Shown: piece after piece, positions 1 through 6,157 of the stretch | Position numbering within the stretch: position 1 is the first letter of the stretch | Layout of the letters: every line of letters begins with the position of its first letter | NCBI GenBank assembly: GCA_003242675.1 | Contig: QGVE01000090.1 | Coordinates: 1 to 11,132, forward strand | Length of the DNA stretch: 11,132 nt | From: Bacillota bacterium | GTDB lineage: Bacteria; Bacillota_E; Symbiobacteriia; Symbiobacteriales; Symbiobacteriaceae | Direction: 5' to 3' | Translations under genes and position numbers: made by a program | The notes under the pieces: model-generated | Told to the model about the DNA's origin: nothing | Database searches by the model: none | What the model saw: the letters and a program-made list of their open reading frames with translations, nothing else

Positions 1-128
1 CCACCGGCGCGATCGTCGGCGTCCACCCCTTCGGCGGGTTCAACATGAGCGGCACCGATTCCAAGGCCGGCGGCCCCGACTACCTGCTGCTCTTCACCCA
101 GGCGCAGGCGGTGTCGGAGAAGCTGTAG
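1..128 (+). CDS. rocA: 1-pyrroline-5-carboxylate dehydrogenase, C-terminal 41 residues (5' end outside the window)
   Basis: Reading from position 3 there are 41 codons ending in TAG at 126-128. The peptide contains [20 protein letters not shown] followed by a short hydrophobic stretch and SEKL. That is the characteristic C-terminal block of the delta-1-pyrroline-5-carboxylate dehydrogenase branch of the aldehyde dehydrogenase superfamily. The enzyme oxidises glutamate-gamma-semialdehyde (from proline or arginine breakdown) to glutamate with NAD+ in the cytoplasm. The FGGFxxSG motif lies near the oligomerisation and NAD-binding end of the fold. The catalytic Cys and Glu lie upstream and cannot be seen. 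The extreme C-terminus would look the same in the dehydrogenase half of a bifunctional PutA, but a stop straight after SEKL fits the stand-alone RocA/PruA form. A terminator hairpin follows 20 bp later, so this is the last gene of its transcript. It is unrelated to the following minus-strand genes. Confidence 0.85.
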   Translation, partial: TGAIVGVHPFGGFNMSGTDSKAGGPDYLLLFTQAQAVSEKL

Positions 129-147
129 GGATCTGTGGACGCGGAAA

Positions 148-180
148 GGGGCTCCCACATGCGGGAGCCCTTCATGCTTC
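148..180 (+). terminator. Rho-independent-type terminator after the P5C dehydrogenase gene
   Basis: GGGCTCCC (149-156) pairs perfectly with GGGAGCCC (163-170) across the 6-nt loop ACATGC. A T-rich but interrupted tail (TTCATGCTTC) follows. It lies 20 bp after the dehydrogenase stop. The U-tract is weak, so termination efficiency is uncertain. Confidence 0.7.
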
Positions 181-207
181 GACGACTTGGCCCGCGGCCG
201 TGCCGCC

Positions 208-313
208 GGGTAAGTGCAGGGACAGCCCCTCCGTGATTTCACCGCTTTCCGGGGAGTTCGGGGCAGAAAATGCACTTGGCATCCAGGGCAGCATGCACAT
301 TGTGCCCGCAACT
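208..313. repeat. Diverged direct repeat, copy 1 (127-bp period)
   Basis: This segment matches 336-440 at an offset of 126-128 bp. Shared blocks include GCAGGG near the start, CCCCTCCGT, CACC, TTTCC, the 15-nt block AGTTCGGGGCAGAAA (255-269 against 382-396), GCAC and TGCACATT. Inside it, 256-275 and 293-312 form an imperfect inverted repeat with roughly 14 of 20 positions pairing. The reading frames that cross it have odd composition and no recognisable domain, so the stretch 129-504 appears to be non-coding. The unit could be a degenerate REP-like or MITE-like element, or structured RNA. Copy 1 has lost more of its hairpin pairing than copy 2. Confidence 0.7.
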
Positions 314-335
314 GGTCCGTCATCGCGTCGACTGA

Positions 336-440
336 GGGTGCGGCAGGGGCGCCCCTCCGTCATTCCACCAGTTTCCCGTGAAGTTCGGGGCAGAAAGTGC
401 ACCCTGACTCCCGGTCAGCGTGCACATTCTGCCCGGAACC
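336..440. repeat. Diverged direct repeat, copy 2 (127-bp period)
   Basis: This is the second copy of the unit at 208-313, separated from it by a short unrelated spacer. A one-base indel lies between the CCCCTCC block and the AGTTCGG block, as shown by the offset changing from 126 to 127. Copy 2 keeps an almost perfect inverted repeat (383-439), so it is the better-preserved copy. No target-site duplication or transposase is visible. Confidence 0.7.
383..439. repeat. 57-nt nearly perfect inverted repeat (two-tier stem-loop)
   Basis: The left arm 383-402 (GTTCGGGGCAGAAAGTGCAC) and the right arm 420-439 (GTGCACATTCTGCCCGGAAC) pair at 18 of 20 positions. Between them CTGAC (404-408) pairs with GTCAG (414-418) around the loop TCCCG, stacking a second stem on the first after one unpaired base on each side. 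The whole 57 nt can fold into one long hairpin from either strand. It lacks a T-tract, so it does not look like a simple terminator. A separate terminator for the minus-strand operon lies just to its right. Confidence 0.75.
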
Positions 441-454
441 AACTGAACACGCGC

Positions 455-484
455 GAACCGGCTCCCGCGCAGGGGAGCCGGTTC
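455..484 (-). terminator. Terminator hairpin after the ABC-2 permease gene
   Basis: GAACCGGCTCCC (455-466) pairs perfectly with GGGAGCCGGTTC (473-484) across a 6-nt loop, giving a 12-bp stem. It begins 21 bp beyond the stop of the minus-strand permease gene at 505. On the minus strand the sequence after the stem (GCGCGTGTTCAGTTGG) is only modestly T-rich, so it is a stem-dominated terminator. It may also block readthrough from the left. Confidence 0.7.
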
Positions 485-504
485 TTGCTCGTACGGGCGG
501 ACCG

Positions 505-1614
505 TCAGGCCGCCGTCACCACGGTTCGGCGCAGCCGCCAGGCCGCCAACCCGAGGCCGATCGTAGCCGTGAGGGCCAGCACCCCCAGGTCAGGGAGCAC
601 GGCGGCAAGCGGCTGGCCCTTCATCGTTACCTGCTGGAGCGCGTGGGTCATGTAGTAGCTGGGCATGAAGCGCATCACGGTCTGGACGATCTCCGGCGCG
701 TGGTCCAGGGGCATCATCGCGTTGCCCAGGAAGGTGAGCCCCATGGAGGCGATGATCGCGATGGGCATGGCTGTCTCGCCGCTTCGGGCGAAGGCTGCGA
801 TGGCCAGGCCGATGCCGATGCCGGCCGTGCTGCTGAGCAGCAGAATGGCCACGGTGCCGGGCAGGTTGTTGGGCAACTGGATCTTGAAGAAGGCGATTCC
901 GACGCACCAGATCACGGAGAGCTGCAGGATGGCGAGGAGGTGGTTGCCCAGCACGGTGCCCACCAGCCAGGCGCCCATGGTCAGCGGCGTGCTGAACATA
1001 TGGCGCAGGGTTCCCGCCCGCTGCTGGTAGGAGACGGCGGTGCCGATGGCCAGCACCCCGGCGTTCAGGGTCATGTAGACCAGGAGGCCCGGCATCATAA
1101 AGTCGAAGAGTCCCAGCTGCTCGGTGGAATCCAGCCGCTGGTCGCGCACGGCGATGGATGGCTCCTTCTGGAAGGTCTCCAGGCCCTGGATCAGGTACTG
1201 CAACCCGCCCTGCGCGGCGGCGGATGCGGTGGAGGTCGGGTCCCAGTGGACGATGACCTCCGCGGGGCCGGAGCCGACGGCCACCTGCTCGCTCAGCCCC
1301 GCCGGCAGGACCAGCACGGCCCGGACCTTCCCGGCGTCCAGCCGCCTGATCAGCTCCGCCTCCTCGCCGGCTTCCACCTCGAAGTAGCCCGACTCTTGCA
1401 GGCCTGTCCGGATGAGCTGGGCCACGGGGCCGCCGTCCCGGTCCACCAGGCCCACCGTCACGGCGGTGACGGTGTCGGAACCGGCGTTGGTGGCCCCGAA
1501 GAAGAGCAGCATCAGGACGGGCATGATGAGGTTGAAGAAGAACGCGCTCTTGTTGCGCATCTGCTGCCGGACGTTCAGCATCAGCACCTGCCAGAGCTGG
1601 TTGGCCATCCGCAT
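505..1614 (-). CDS. ABC-2 type exporter permease
   Basis: This 369-residue integral membrane protein has the layout of the ABC-2 (DrrB/YbhS/YvfS-like) exporter permeases. A first membrane segment at about 24-42 (FFFNLIMPVLMLLFFG) is followed by an extracytoplasmic domain at about 43-168. Five or six hydrophobic helices then follow between about 170 and 358. The stretch YQQRAGTLRHMFSTPLT (196-212) matches the cytoplasmic coupling segment (usually ERxxGTLxxLLxTPL) that contacts the ATPase. ABC-2 permeases of this shape export drugs, antibiotics, lipids or peptides; the substrate cannot be read from the sequence. The ATG at 1614 overlaps the last base of the ATPase stop (TGATG), and an AAGGAGG site lies 11 nt upstream inside the ATPase gene. 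The two are therefore translationally coupled and should form one complex. A second ATG two codons later is less well spaced. Confidence 0.9.
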   Translation of the reverse strand: MRMANQLWQVLMLNVRQQMRNKSAFFFNLIMPVLMLLFFGATNAGSDTVTAVTVGLVDRDGGPVAQLIRTGLQESGYFEVEAGEEAELIRRLDAGKVRAVLVLPAGLSEQVAVGSGPAEVIVHWDPTSTASAAAQGGLQYLIQGLETFQKEPSIAVRDQRLDSTEQLGLFDFMMPGLLVYMTLNAGVLAIGTAVSYQQRAGTLRHMFSTPLTMGAWLVGTVLGNHLLAILQLSVIWCVGIAFFKIQLPNNLPGTVAILLLSSTAGIGIGLAIAAFARSGETAMPIAIIASMGLTFLGNAMMPLDHAPEIVQTVMRFMPSYYMTHALQQVTMKGQPLAAVLPDLGVLALTATIGLGLAAWRLRRTVVTAA

Positions 1615-2585
1615 CAGTCACGCAGCCTCCTTCCCGTGAGGGCCATGAACACGTCATCCATCGTCGCGGAGCGGGTTCGCAGGTCGGAGAGCGGCAGGCT
1701 GCGCTCCTGGGCGTAGCGGGCCAGGGCCATCAGGGTGGCCGGAGGGTTGGCGGTGTGCAGCAGCACCCGCCCGTCCTCCGAGCGCACGCCGGTCACCGCG
1801 GACAGCCGGGCCAGTTCGGCCAGGTCCACCCGGGCGCCGCCCGGGTCCAGCTCCACGGCGGCCTCGGGCCCGTATGCCCTGGTGAGCTCCCGGGGCGTCC
1901 CCTCGGCCAGGATGCGCCCGTGGTCCATCACCGCCACCCGGTCGCAGAGCCGCTCGGCCTCCTCCATGTAGTGGGTGGTCAGGAGGATGGCGCGCCCTTC
2001 CTCTTTCAGGTCGAGGATCACGTCCCAGAGGGCGTGGCGCGCCTGCGGGTCCAGGCCCGTGGTCGGCTCGTCCAGGAAGAGCACCTTCGGCCGTCCGATG
2101 AGGGCCACGGCCAGGGCCAGCCGCTGCCGCTGGCCCCCGGAGAGGTGCGAGAACTGGGTGCGGGCCTTCTCCTCCAGGCTGAACTGCCGCAGCAGGTCCC
2201 CCACGGGCATCGGGTCCTCATAGAAGCTGGCGTAGAGCGTGAGGATTTCCAGCACGGTGGCGTACTCCGGCAAACGGGCCGCCTGCAGCGCAATCCCGAT
2301 GCGGGGCCTGAGCGCGCGGCCCTGCCGGTGCACGTCGAGGCCGCAGATGAAGCTCTGTCCGGCGTCGGGGCGGCGCAGCCCCTCCATCATCTCGACGGCG
2401 GTGGTCTTGCCGGCGCCGTTGGGCCCCAGCAGGCCGACGATCTCGCCGGAGCGGACCTGCAGGCTGAACCCGTCGACGGCCAGCTTGTCGCCGTAGCGCT
2501 TCACCAGCCCCCTGGCCTCGATCAGCACGGCGGGTGCGGCTGCTCTGGCACTCCGCACCTCCGCTTCGGTCAACGATGCTGCCAT
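1614..2585 (-). CDS. ABC exporter ATP-binding protein with C-terminal DUF4162-like region
   Basis: This 323-residue cytoplasmic ATPase energises the neighbouring ABC-2 permease. Visible motifs, in order: Walker A GPNGAGKT (54-61), a Q-loop glutamine at about 101, signature LSGGQ (148-152), Walker B VLFLDEP (168-174), D-loop GLD and switch histidine in TTHYMEEAERL (about 205). After the nucleotide-binding domain, residues about 240-320 form a small alpha/beta tail ending in TMDDVFMALTGRRL. This is usual for the DrrA/CcmA/YvfR subfamily (DUF4162 region). I chose the ATG at 2585 because GGGGGAGGAG lies 4 nt upstream. An in-frame ATG 26 codons earlier lacks such a site, would run through the likely promoter, and adds a leader atypical of the family. 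The gene is separated from the response regulator by a hairpin and its own putative promoter, so it probably forms a distinct transcript with the permease. Confidence 0.92.
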   Translation of the reverse strand: MAASLTEAEVRSARAAAPAVLIEARGLVKRYGDKLAVDGFSLQVRSGEIVGLLGPNGAGKTTAVEMMEGLRRPDAGQSFICGLDVHRQGRALRPRIGIALQAARLPEYATVLEILTLYASFYEDPMPVGDLLRQFSLEEKARTQFSHLSGGQRQRLALAVALIGRPKVLFLDEPTTGLDPQARHALWDVILDLKEEGRAILLTTHYMEEAERLCDRVAVMDHGRILAEGTPRELTRAYGPEAAVELDPGGARVDLAELARLSAVTGVRSEDGRVLLHTANPPATLMALARYAQERSLPLSDLRTRSATMDDVFMALTGRRLRD

Positions 2586-2603
2586 GCGCTCCTCCCCCTT
2601 CCG

Positions 2604-2640
2604 TACCGAAATCATACCGAAGCCGTGGACTTCTTCACCA
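2604..2640 (-). promoter_or_regulatory. Putative promoter of the ABC exporter genes with a 7-bp direct repeat over the -10
   Basis: On the minus strand TATGAT (2616-2611) is a good -10 hexamer, 25 bp upstream of the ATPase start codon. The -35 region is poor (TGGTGA or GGTGAA at 17-18 bp spacing), as expected for an activator-dependent promoter. Two exact copies of TACCGAA on the plus strand (2604-2610 and 2615-2621), spaced 11 bp or one helical turn, bracket the -10. They are candidate contacts for a regulator, plausibly the adjacent LuxR-family response regulator. The position over the -10 would also suit a repressor. Inferred from sequence only. Confidence 0.4.
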
Positions 2641-2677
2641 TCGCCGGGGTGGGCGTTTTGCATGGCTCCAGTCAGGC

Positions 2678-2714
2678 GAAGGGCCGCATCACCCGTTTGG
2701 GCGATGCGGCCTTC
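2678..2714 (-). terminator. Hairpin between the response regulator and ABC ATPase genes
   Basis: GGCCGCATC (2682-2690) pairs with GATGCGGCC (2703-2711). The loop can close further by CCC/GGG pairing (2692-2694 with 2699-2701). It begins 2 bp beyond the response regulator stop codon on the minus strand. The tail in that direction (CTTCGCCTGA) is not a clear T-tract. The hairpin may terminate or only attenuate transcription into the exporter genes. Confidence 0.6.
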
Positions 2715-2715
2715 C

Positions 2716-3360
2716 CTAAAGTCGGAGCCAGCCCCGCGCCAGCGCCTTCGTGACCGCCTCCGTGCGGTCGCGGGCTCCGAGTTTCTGAAACAGGTTGGAG
2801 ATGTGCGTCTTCACCGTGTTCTCGCTGATGAAGAGCGCCGCGGCGATCTCCTTGTTGGCGGCGCCCGAGGCGATAAGCCGCAGGATTTCGGTCTCCCGTT
2901 CGGTCAGCCCCTCCGCGCCTTCCTGCCGGGCGGGCCCCCCCTGGCTGATCACCTGCACCAGCTTGGCGGCGATCTCCGGCGACAGCAGGGACTGACCCCG
3001 TGCCACGGTCTCGATCCCCTCCAGGAGCTGCTGCGGCGGGGCGTCCTTCAGCAGATAGCCCTTCGCCCCGGCCTGGATGCCGCCCCAGATGAGCTCGTCG
3101 TCGTCGTAGGTGGTGAGCACCAGCACCTCGACGTCCGGGAACCTGGCCCGGATCTGCCGGGTGGCTTCCACGCCGTTCATCACCGGCATCTGCATGTCCA
3201 TCAGCACCACGTCGGGCTTCGTGGCCTCCACCACGTCCAGGGCCTCCTGCCCGTTGCCGGCCTCGCCCACCACCTCGAGGCCCGGCGCCTGGCGGAGCAG
3301 GGCGACCAAACCGGCCCGCACGACGTGGTGGTCGTCGACCACCACCACTCTGACAGCCAT
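2716..3360 (-). CDS. LuxR/NarL-family response regulator
   Basis: This 214-residue protein has a receiver domain at about 1-120 and a LuxR-type helix-turn-helix at about 150-213. Receiver landmarks are the acidic pair D9-D10, phosphoacceptor D55 (in VVLMDMQMP), the TT at 83-84 (LTTYDDDEL) and K105 (GYLLKDA). The output domain carries the usual GLTERETEILRLIASGAANKEIA-type start and a recognition helix around SENTVKTHISNLFQKL. No expected residue is missing. Phosphorylation by the partner kinase should drive DNA binding. The start at 3360 has a strong AGGAGAGGTGAG site upstream and lies one base after the kinase stop (TGA-G-ATG), so the pair are co-translated. The closest general types are DegU, LiaR, DesR and YvfU. 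Its position beside an ABC-2 exporter resembles the yvfRSTU arrangement of Bacillus, so the exporter genes are the first targets to suspect. Confidence 0.93.
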   Translation of the reverse strand: MAVRVVVVDDHHVVRAGLVALLRQAPGLEVVGEAGNGQEALDVVEATKPDVVLMDMQMPVMNGVEATRQIRARFPDVEVLVLTTYDDDELIWGGIQAGAKGYLLKDAPPQQLLEGIETVARGQSLLSPEIAAKLVQVISQGGPARQEGAEGLTERETEILRLIASGAANKEIAAALFISENTVKTHISNLFQKLGARDRTEAVTKALARGWLRL

Positions 3361-3361
3361 C

Positions 3362-4849
3362 TCACCTCTCCTTTCGCAAGGGAACTCGGGCCACGATGCG
3401 GCAGCCGCCGCCCGGGCGGGCGTCTACCTCCAGGCCGCCGCCCACCTGGCGCGCCCGGTCGGCCATCATCCCCAGGCCGTAGCCCCCGCCGGCCGCGGGC
3501 TTCGGCGGGCTGGCCGGGTCGAAGCCGACGCCGTCGTCGGCCACGGTCAGCACGGCCATGCCATCGCGGATGGTCAGGCCGACGTCGAGCCGGGTGGCGC
3601 GGGCGTACTTCACGGCGTTGTGAATCGCCTCCTGCGCGATGCGCAGCAGGGCGACCTCCACCGGCGGCTCCAGCGCCGCGGCGTCGCCGTCCATGTGGAA
3701 CCGCCCGATCAGGCCGAACTGCCCTTCCAGCGCCGCCACCTCAGCGGCCAAGGCCCCGGCCAGCCCCCGGTCCTCCAGCGGGCGGGGCCGCAGGTTCCAG
3801 ACGGAGCGCCGCGCCTCCTGCAGCGACTCCTGGGCCAGGGCCAGGGCGGCCTCCCGGTGGAAGCGGGCGGTCTCGGGGTCGGCCGCGGCCTCCATCGCCC
3901 GCAGCTGCATGATGATCCCCATGAACCCCTGTGCCAGGGTGTCGTGAATCTCGCGGGCCATGCGGTTGCGCTCCTCGGCCACCGCCAGGCCCCGCAGCCG
4001 CCGCTCCGCCTCCAGCAGGCGGGCGTTCTCCAGGGCGACGGCCACCTGCCCGGCGATGGTCTGCACGGTGAAGCGGTCCTCCTCGTCGAAGGGCGCCGGG
4101 TCGAAGCTCTGAACCACCATCAGGCCCAGGGTGCGGTCGGCCACGCGGATGGGGATGGCCATTTCGGCCAGGGGTGCCGTTCCGGGGAGGAGCGGGGTGG
4201 GCGCTGCGCCCCCGGGCTGTGCGCTCCCGTGTCCTTCGCCGGCCAGGGCGCGCGCCAGCGGTGAGGGGCTTGGACCGGCCAGCGGGAAGGCGCGCCCCAG
4301 CGGGACCTCCTCCCGGCCGCGCGCCGCGCACGCCGCGAGCACCAGGTAATCGCCGTGCTGCAGCAGCACGGCGACCACGTCGTAGCCGAAGGTGCCCCGC
4401 ATGACGCGCGTGACGAAGTGGAGCAGCACATCGGACTCCAGCACGGCCGCCACCTGCTGTCCCACCTGGCCCACGGCCCGCAGCTGGTCGGCCTTGCGGG
4501 CCAGGGCGGCGGTGCGCGCTGCCACCTGCTCCTCCAGGTTCCGGGTGACCGTGTCCAGCTGCTCCGCCAGGTCGGTCATGGTGCGGGCCAGCAGGAACCA
4601 GTCCGTCCCCGGTTCCACCACCGCCCGGGCCCTGAGGTCGCCGCTGCGCAGCCGGCGGGCCAGGGCCAGTACCTCGCCCAGCGGCCGCGTGACCCAGTGC
4701 GCCACAAGGTAGAGGAGAAGGGCGAGGGCGGGCGCCGCCCAGAGCAGCGTGCGGGGGGCCAGGCCAAGGAAGGGGAGGAGGACCACAGGCCCGAGGCCAA
4801 CGGCCAGCAGTAGCAGGAAGAGTCTGTGCTGCGGCGCCAGGCGGTGCAT
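3362..4849 (-). CDS. Membrane sensor histidine kinase, HAMP-GAF-HisKA_3-HATPase_c
   Basis: This 495-residue NarL-type kinase starts with two closely spaced hydrophobic segments (about 9-30 and 36-52), with almost no extracytoplasmic loop. A HAMP-like region (about 53-105) and a coiled-coil linker (about 95-125) follow. A GAF-like domain (about 130-280) contains an odd Pro/Gly/Ala-rich insertion at about 192-226. Next come HisKA_3 with phosphoacceptor H302 (REIHDTLAQGFMG) and the catalytic domain, with N411 (QEAIHNAVKYA), G1 box DDGVGFD (438-444) and G2 box YGLGMM (457-462). With so little outside the membrane, the signal is probably intramembrane (envelope stress, lipid, peptide) or cytoplasmic through GAF. 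I chose ATG 4849 because GGTGAT, complementary to the 16S rRNA tail, lies 7 nt upstream. An in-frame GTG at 4861 has no ribosome-binding site but is possible. The gene heads a transcript with the response regulator. Confidence 0.92.
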   Translation of the reverse strand: MHRLAPQHRLFLLLLAVGLGPVVLLPFLGLAPRTLLWAAPALALLLYLVAHWVTRPLGEVLALARRLRSGDLRARAVVEPGTDWFLLARTMTDLAEQLDTVTRNLEEQVAARTAALARKADQLRAVGQVGQQVAAVLESDVLLHFVTRVMRGTFGYDVVAVLLQHGDYLVLAACAARGREEVPLGRAFPLAGPSPSPLARALAGEGHGSAQPGGAAPTPLLPGTAPLAEMAIPIRVADRTLGLMVVQSFDPAPFDEEDRFTVQTIAGQVAVALENARLLEAERRLRGLAVAEERNRMAREIHDTLAQGFMGIIMQLRAMEAAADPETARFHREAALALAQESLQEARRSVWNLRPRPLEDRGLAGALAAEVAALEGQFGLIGRFHMDGDAAALEPPVEVALLRIAQEAIHNAVKYARATRLDVGLTIRDGMAVLTVADDGVGFDPASPPKPAAGGGYGLGMMADRARQVGGGLEVDARPGGGCRIVARVPLRKER

Positions 4850-4907
4850 TCGCTCAATCACCCCGATTTGGATGGTTCTAAACGGACTCGGGTGATCCCT
4901 GCTGCGC

Positions 4908-4936
4908 TTGACTTAACCTGACACATCTGATTATCT
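4908..4936 (+). promoter_or_regulatory. Putative promoter of the metal-complex importer operon
   Basis: TTGACT (4908-4913) is a near-consensus -35 hexamer. At 17-bp spacing lies TTATCT (4931-4936), a weak -10; the overlapping GATTAT at 15-bp spacing scores better by bases but worse by spacing. The same AT-rich patch reads GATAAT on the minus strand (4935-4930), so the divergent kinase operon may start here too, although no -35 is visible on that strand. Transcription at about 4943 would place the inverted repeat 4950-4973 just downstream of the start. Confidence 0.4.
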
Positions 4937-4949
4937 GGGCATTGGAACA

Positions 4950-4973
4950 CGTTATGTTCGTGTGTACATAACG
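4950..4973. promoter_or_regulatory. Perfect 8-8-8 inverted repeat, candidate operator
   Basis: CGTTATGT (4950-4957) and ACATAACG (4966-4973) are exact reverse complements separated by the 8-nt spacer TCGTGTGT. It lies 20 bp upstream of the lipoprotein start codon and just after the putative -10. That position would let a dimeric regulator block transcription, and the even spacing suits a homodimer. It does not match the usual Fur, DtxR/IdeR or MntR box that I know. It could also form an RNA hairpin in the leader, but the stem is AT-rich and short. It may also influence the divergent kinase gene. Confidence 0.55.
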
Positions 4974-4993
4974 GAGATTGGGGGAGACACGCC

Positions 4994-6157
4994 ATGTCAT
5001 TGCGCTTCCGCAAGGTCCGCATTCTCGTTCCGATCCTGGTTCTGCTGATGCTGGCCCTGCCGCTGCTTGCCGCATGCGGTGGCTCGCAGCCCGCCGGCAA
5101 CACCGACGCGCAGCCCCAGTCTGGCAGCCCGGCTGCCCAGGCGCCTGTGCAGCAGGAGGAGCCGGCGCCCGCGGCTGAGCCCGAGCCGGAACCCGAACCC
5201 GAACCTGCACAGCCCGCGACCCGCACCATCATGGACCAGGCGGGGCGCACGGTCACGCTTTCGGCCGAGGTGGACCGGGTCGTCACCACGTGGCGTCCGG
5301 GCACCTTGCTGGTGATCTCGGCCGGCGGCCGGGACAAGATCGTCGGCGTGGACAGCTCCTCGCAGGGGTCCGAGTTCCTGACCGCCGTCTTCCCCGGGAT
5401 CCTCGACCTGCCCGGCGTGGGCAACAAGAAGGGGCTCAACGTCGAGCAGATCGTCGCCGTGAAGCCTGACGTCGTCTTCATCTGGCACGGGGCCGACACC
5501 GAGCCGGTCATCCAGCAGCTGGAGTCCCAGGGCATCCCGGCCTTCGTCCTGATCCCCGAGAGCCTCGACCAGATGAAGGAGGCCGTGAGCCTGATCGGCG
5601 AGATCCTGGGGACCGAGGAGCAGGCCCAGAAGATGATCCAGTACTACGACGACACCCTGGCCATGCTGGCGGAGAAGGTGGGGTCGATCCCCGAGGCGGA
5701 GAAGCTGCGGGTCTACATGGTCGGCTCCAGCGGCGTCTTCTCCACGGTGCCGGGCACCATGTACCAGCACTTCATCATTGAGTCGGCCGGCGGCATCAAC
5801 GTCGGCGCGGAGCTGCAGGGCGGCTTCTCGGAGGTCTCCGCGGAGCAGGTGGTCGCCTGGAACCCCGACGTCATCGTCGCGGTGCAGTACTGCGACTGCA
5901 CGGTGGACGAGATCCTGAGCAACCCGCAGCTGCAGACCGTGAAGGCGGTCCAGGACGGCCGGGTCTACATGTTCCCCCACAGCATGGACCCGTGGGACTA
6001 CCCCGAGCCCCGCTCGATCCTGGGCATGCTCTGGCTGGCCCACACCCTGTACCCCGAGCAGATGGCCGACGTGGACCTGCTGGGGGAGGTCGACGAATTC
6101 CACGAGACCTTCTTCGGCGTGAGCTTCACGGAGCTCGGTGGCACACTGGATGAGTAG
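4994..6157 (+). CDS. Substrate-binding lipoprotein of an iron-complex/cobalamin-type ABC importer
   Basis: This 387-residue protein has a lipoprotein signal (basic MSLRFRKVR, hydrophobic core, lipobox LAAC with C28 as lipidated residue). A low-complexity linker of about 45 residues follows, including EPEPEPEPEP (62-71), which tethers the domain off the membrane. Residues about 75-380 are a type III periplasmic-binding-protein fold (PF01497). Family hallmarks are DQAGRTVTLSAEVDRVV at the start, a first-lobe end LNVEQIVAVKPDVVF, a long backbone helix (about 192-235) and a second lobe with AWNPDVIVAV and VQDGRVYMFP. The family binds ferric siderophores, haem, cobalamin or other metal chelates. 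Unusual is C300-D-C302 (VQYCDCTVDEI) in the second-lobe loop that normally faces the ligand. The start has GGGGGAG 7 nt upstream. It heads a five-gene operon and overlaps the permease gene by 8 bp. The ligand cannot be assigned from sequence alone. Confidence 0.92.
   Translation: MSLRFRKVRILVPILVLLMLALPLLAACGGSQPAGNTDAQPQSGSPAAQAPVQQEEPAPAAEPEPEPEPEPAQPATRTIMDQAGRTVTLSAEVDRVVTTWRPGTLLVISAGGRDKIVGVDSSSQGSEFLTAVFPGILDLPGVGNKKGLNVEQIVAVKPDVVFIWHGADTEPVIQQLESQGIPAFVLIPESLDQMKEAVSLIGEILGTEEQAQKMIQYYDDTLAMLAEKVGSIPEAEKLRVYMVGSSGVFSTVPGTMYQHFIIESAGGINVGAELQGGFSEVSAEQVVAWNPDVIVAVQYCDCTVDEILSNPQLQTVKAVQDGRVYMFPHSMDPWDYPEPRSILGMLWLAHTLYPEQMADVDLLGEVDEFHETFFGVSFTELGGTLDE

Noticed and set aside
172..402. 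Short frames on both strands through the 129-504 interval as possible small genes.
   Set aside because: They run across both repeat copies and a hairpin, lack convincing ribosome-binding sites, and show no recognisable protein feature.
208..440. A CRISPR array.
   Set aside because: There are only two diverged units of about 100 bp with internal hairpins, no short identical repeats with unique spacers of constant length, and no cas genes.
397..1716. A 439-codon plus-strand frame antisense to the permease gene.
   Set aside because: It has the His/Gly/Gln-rich shadow composition and starts inside the repeat hairpin. The opposite strand encodes a clear ABC-2 permease with coupled translation.
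4862..4993. A cobalamin riboswitch upstream of the importer operon.
   Set aside because: The leader is too short for that class and shows no B12-box-like sequence. The only strong structure is the short AT-rich inverted repeat.
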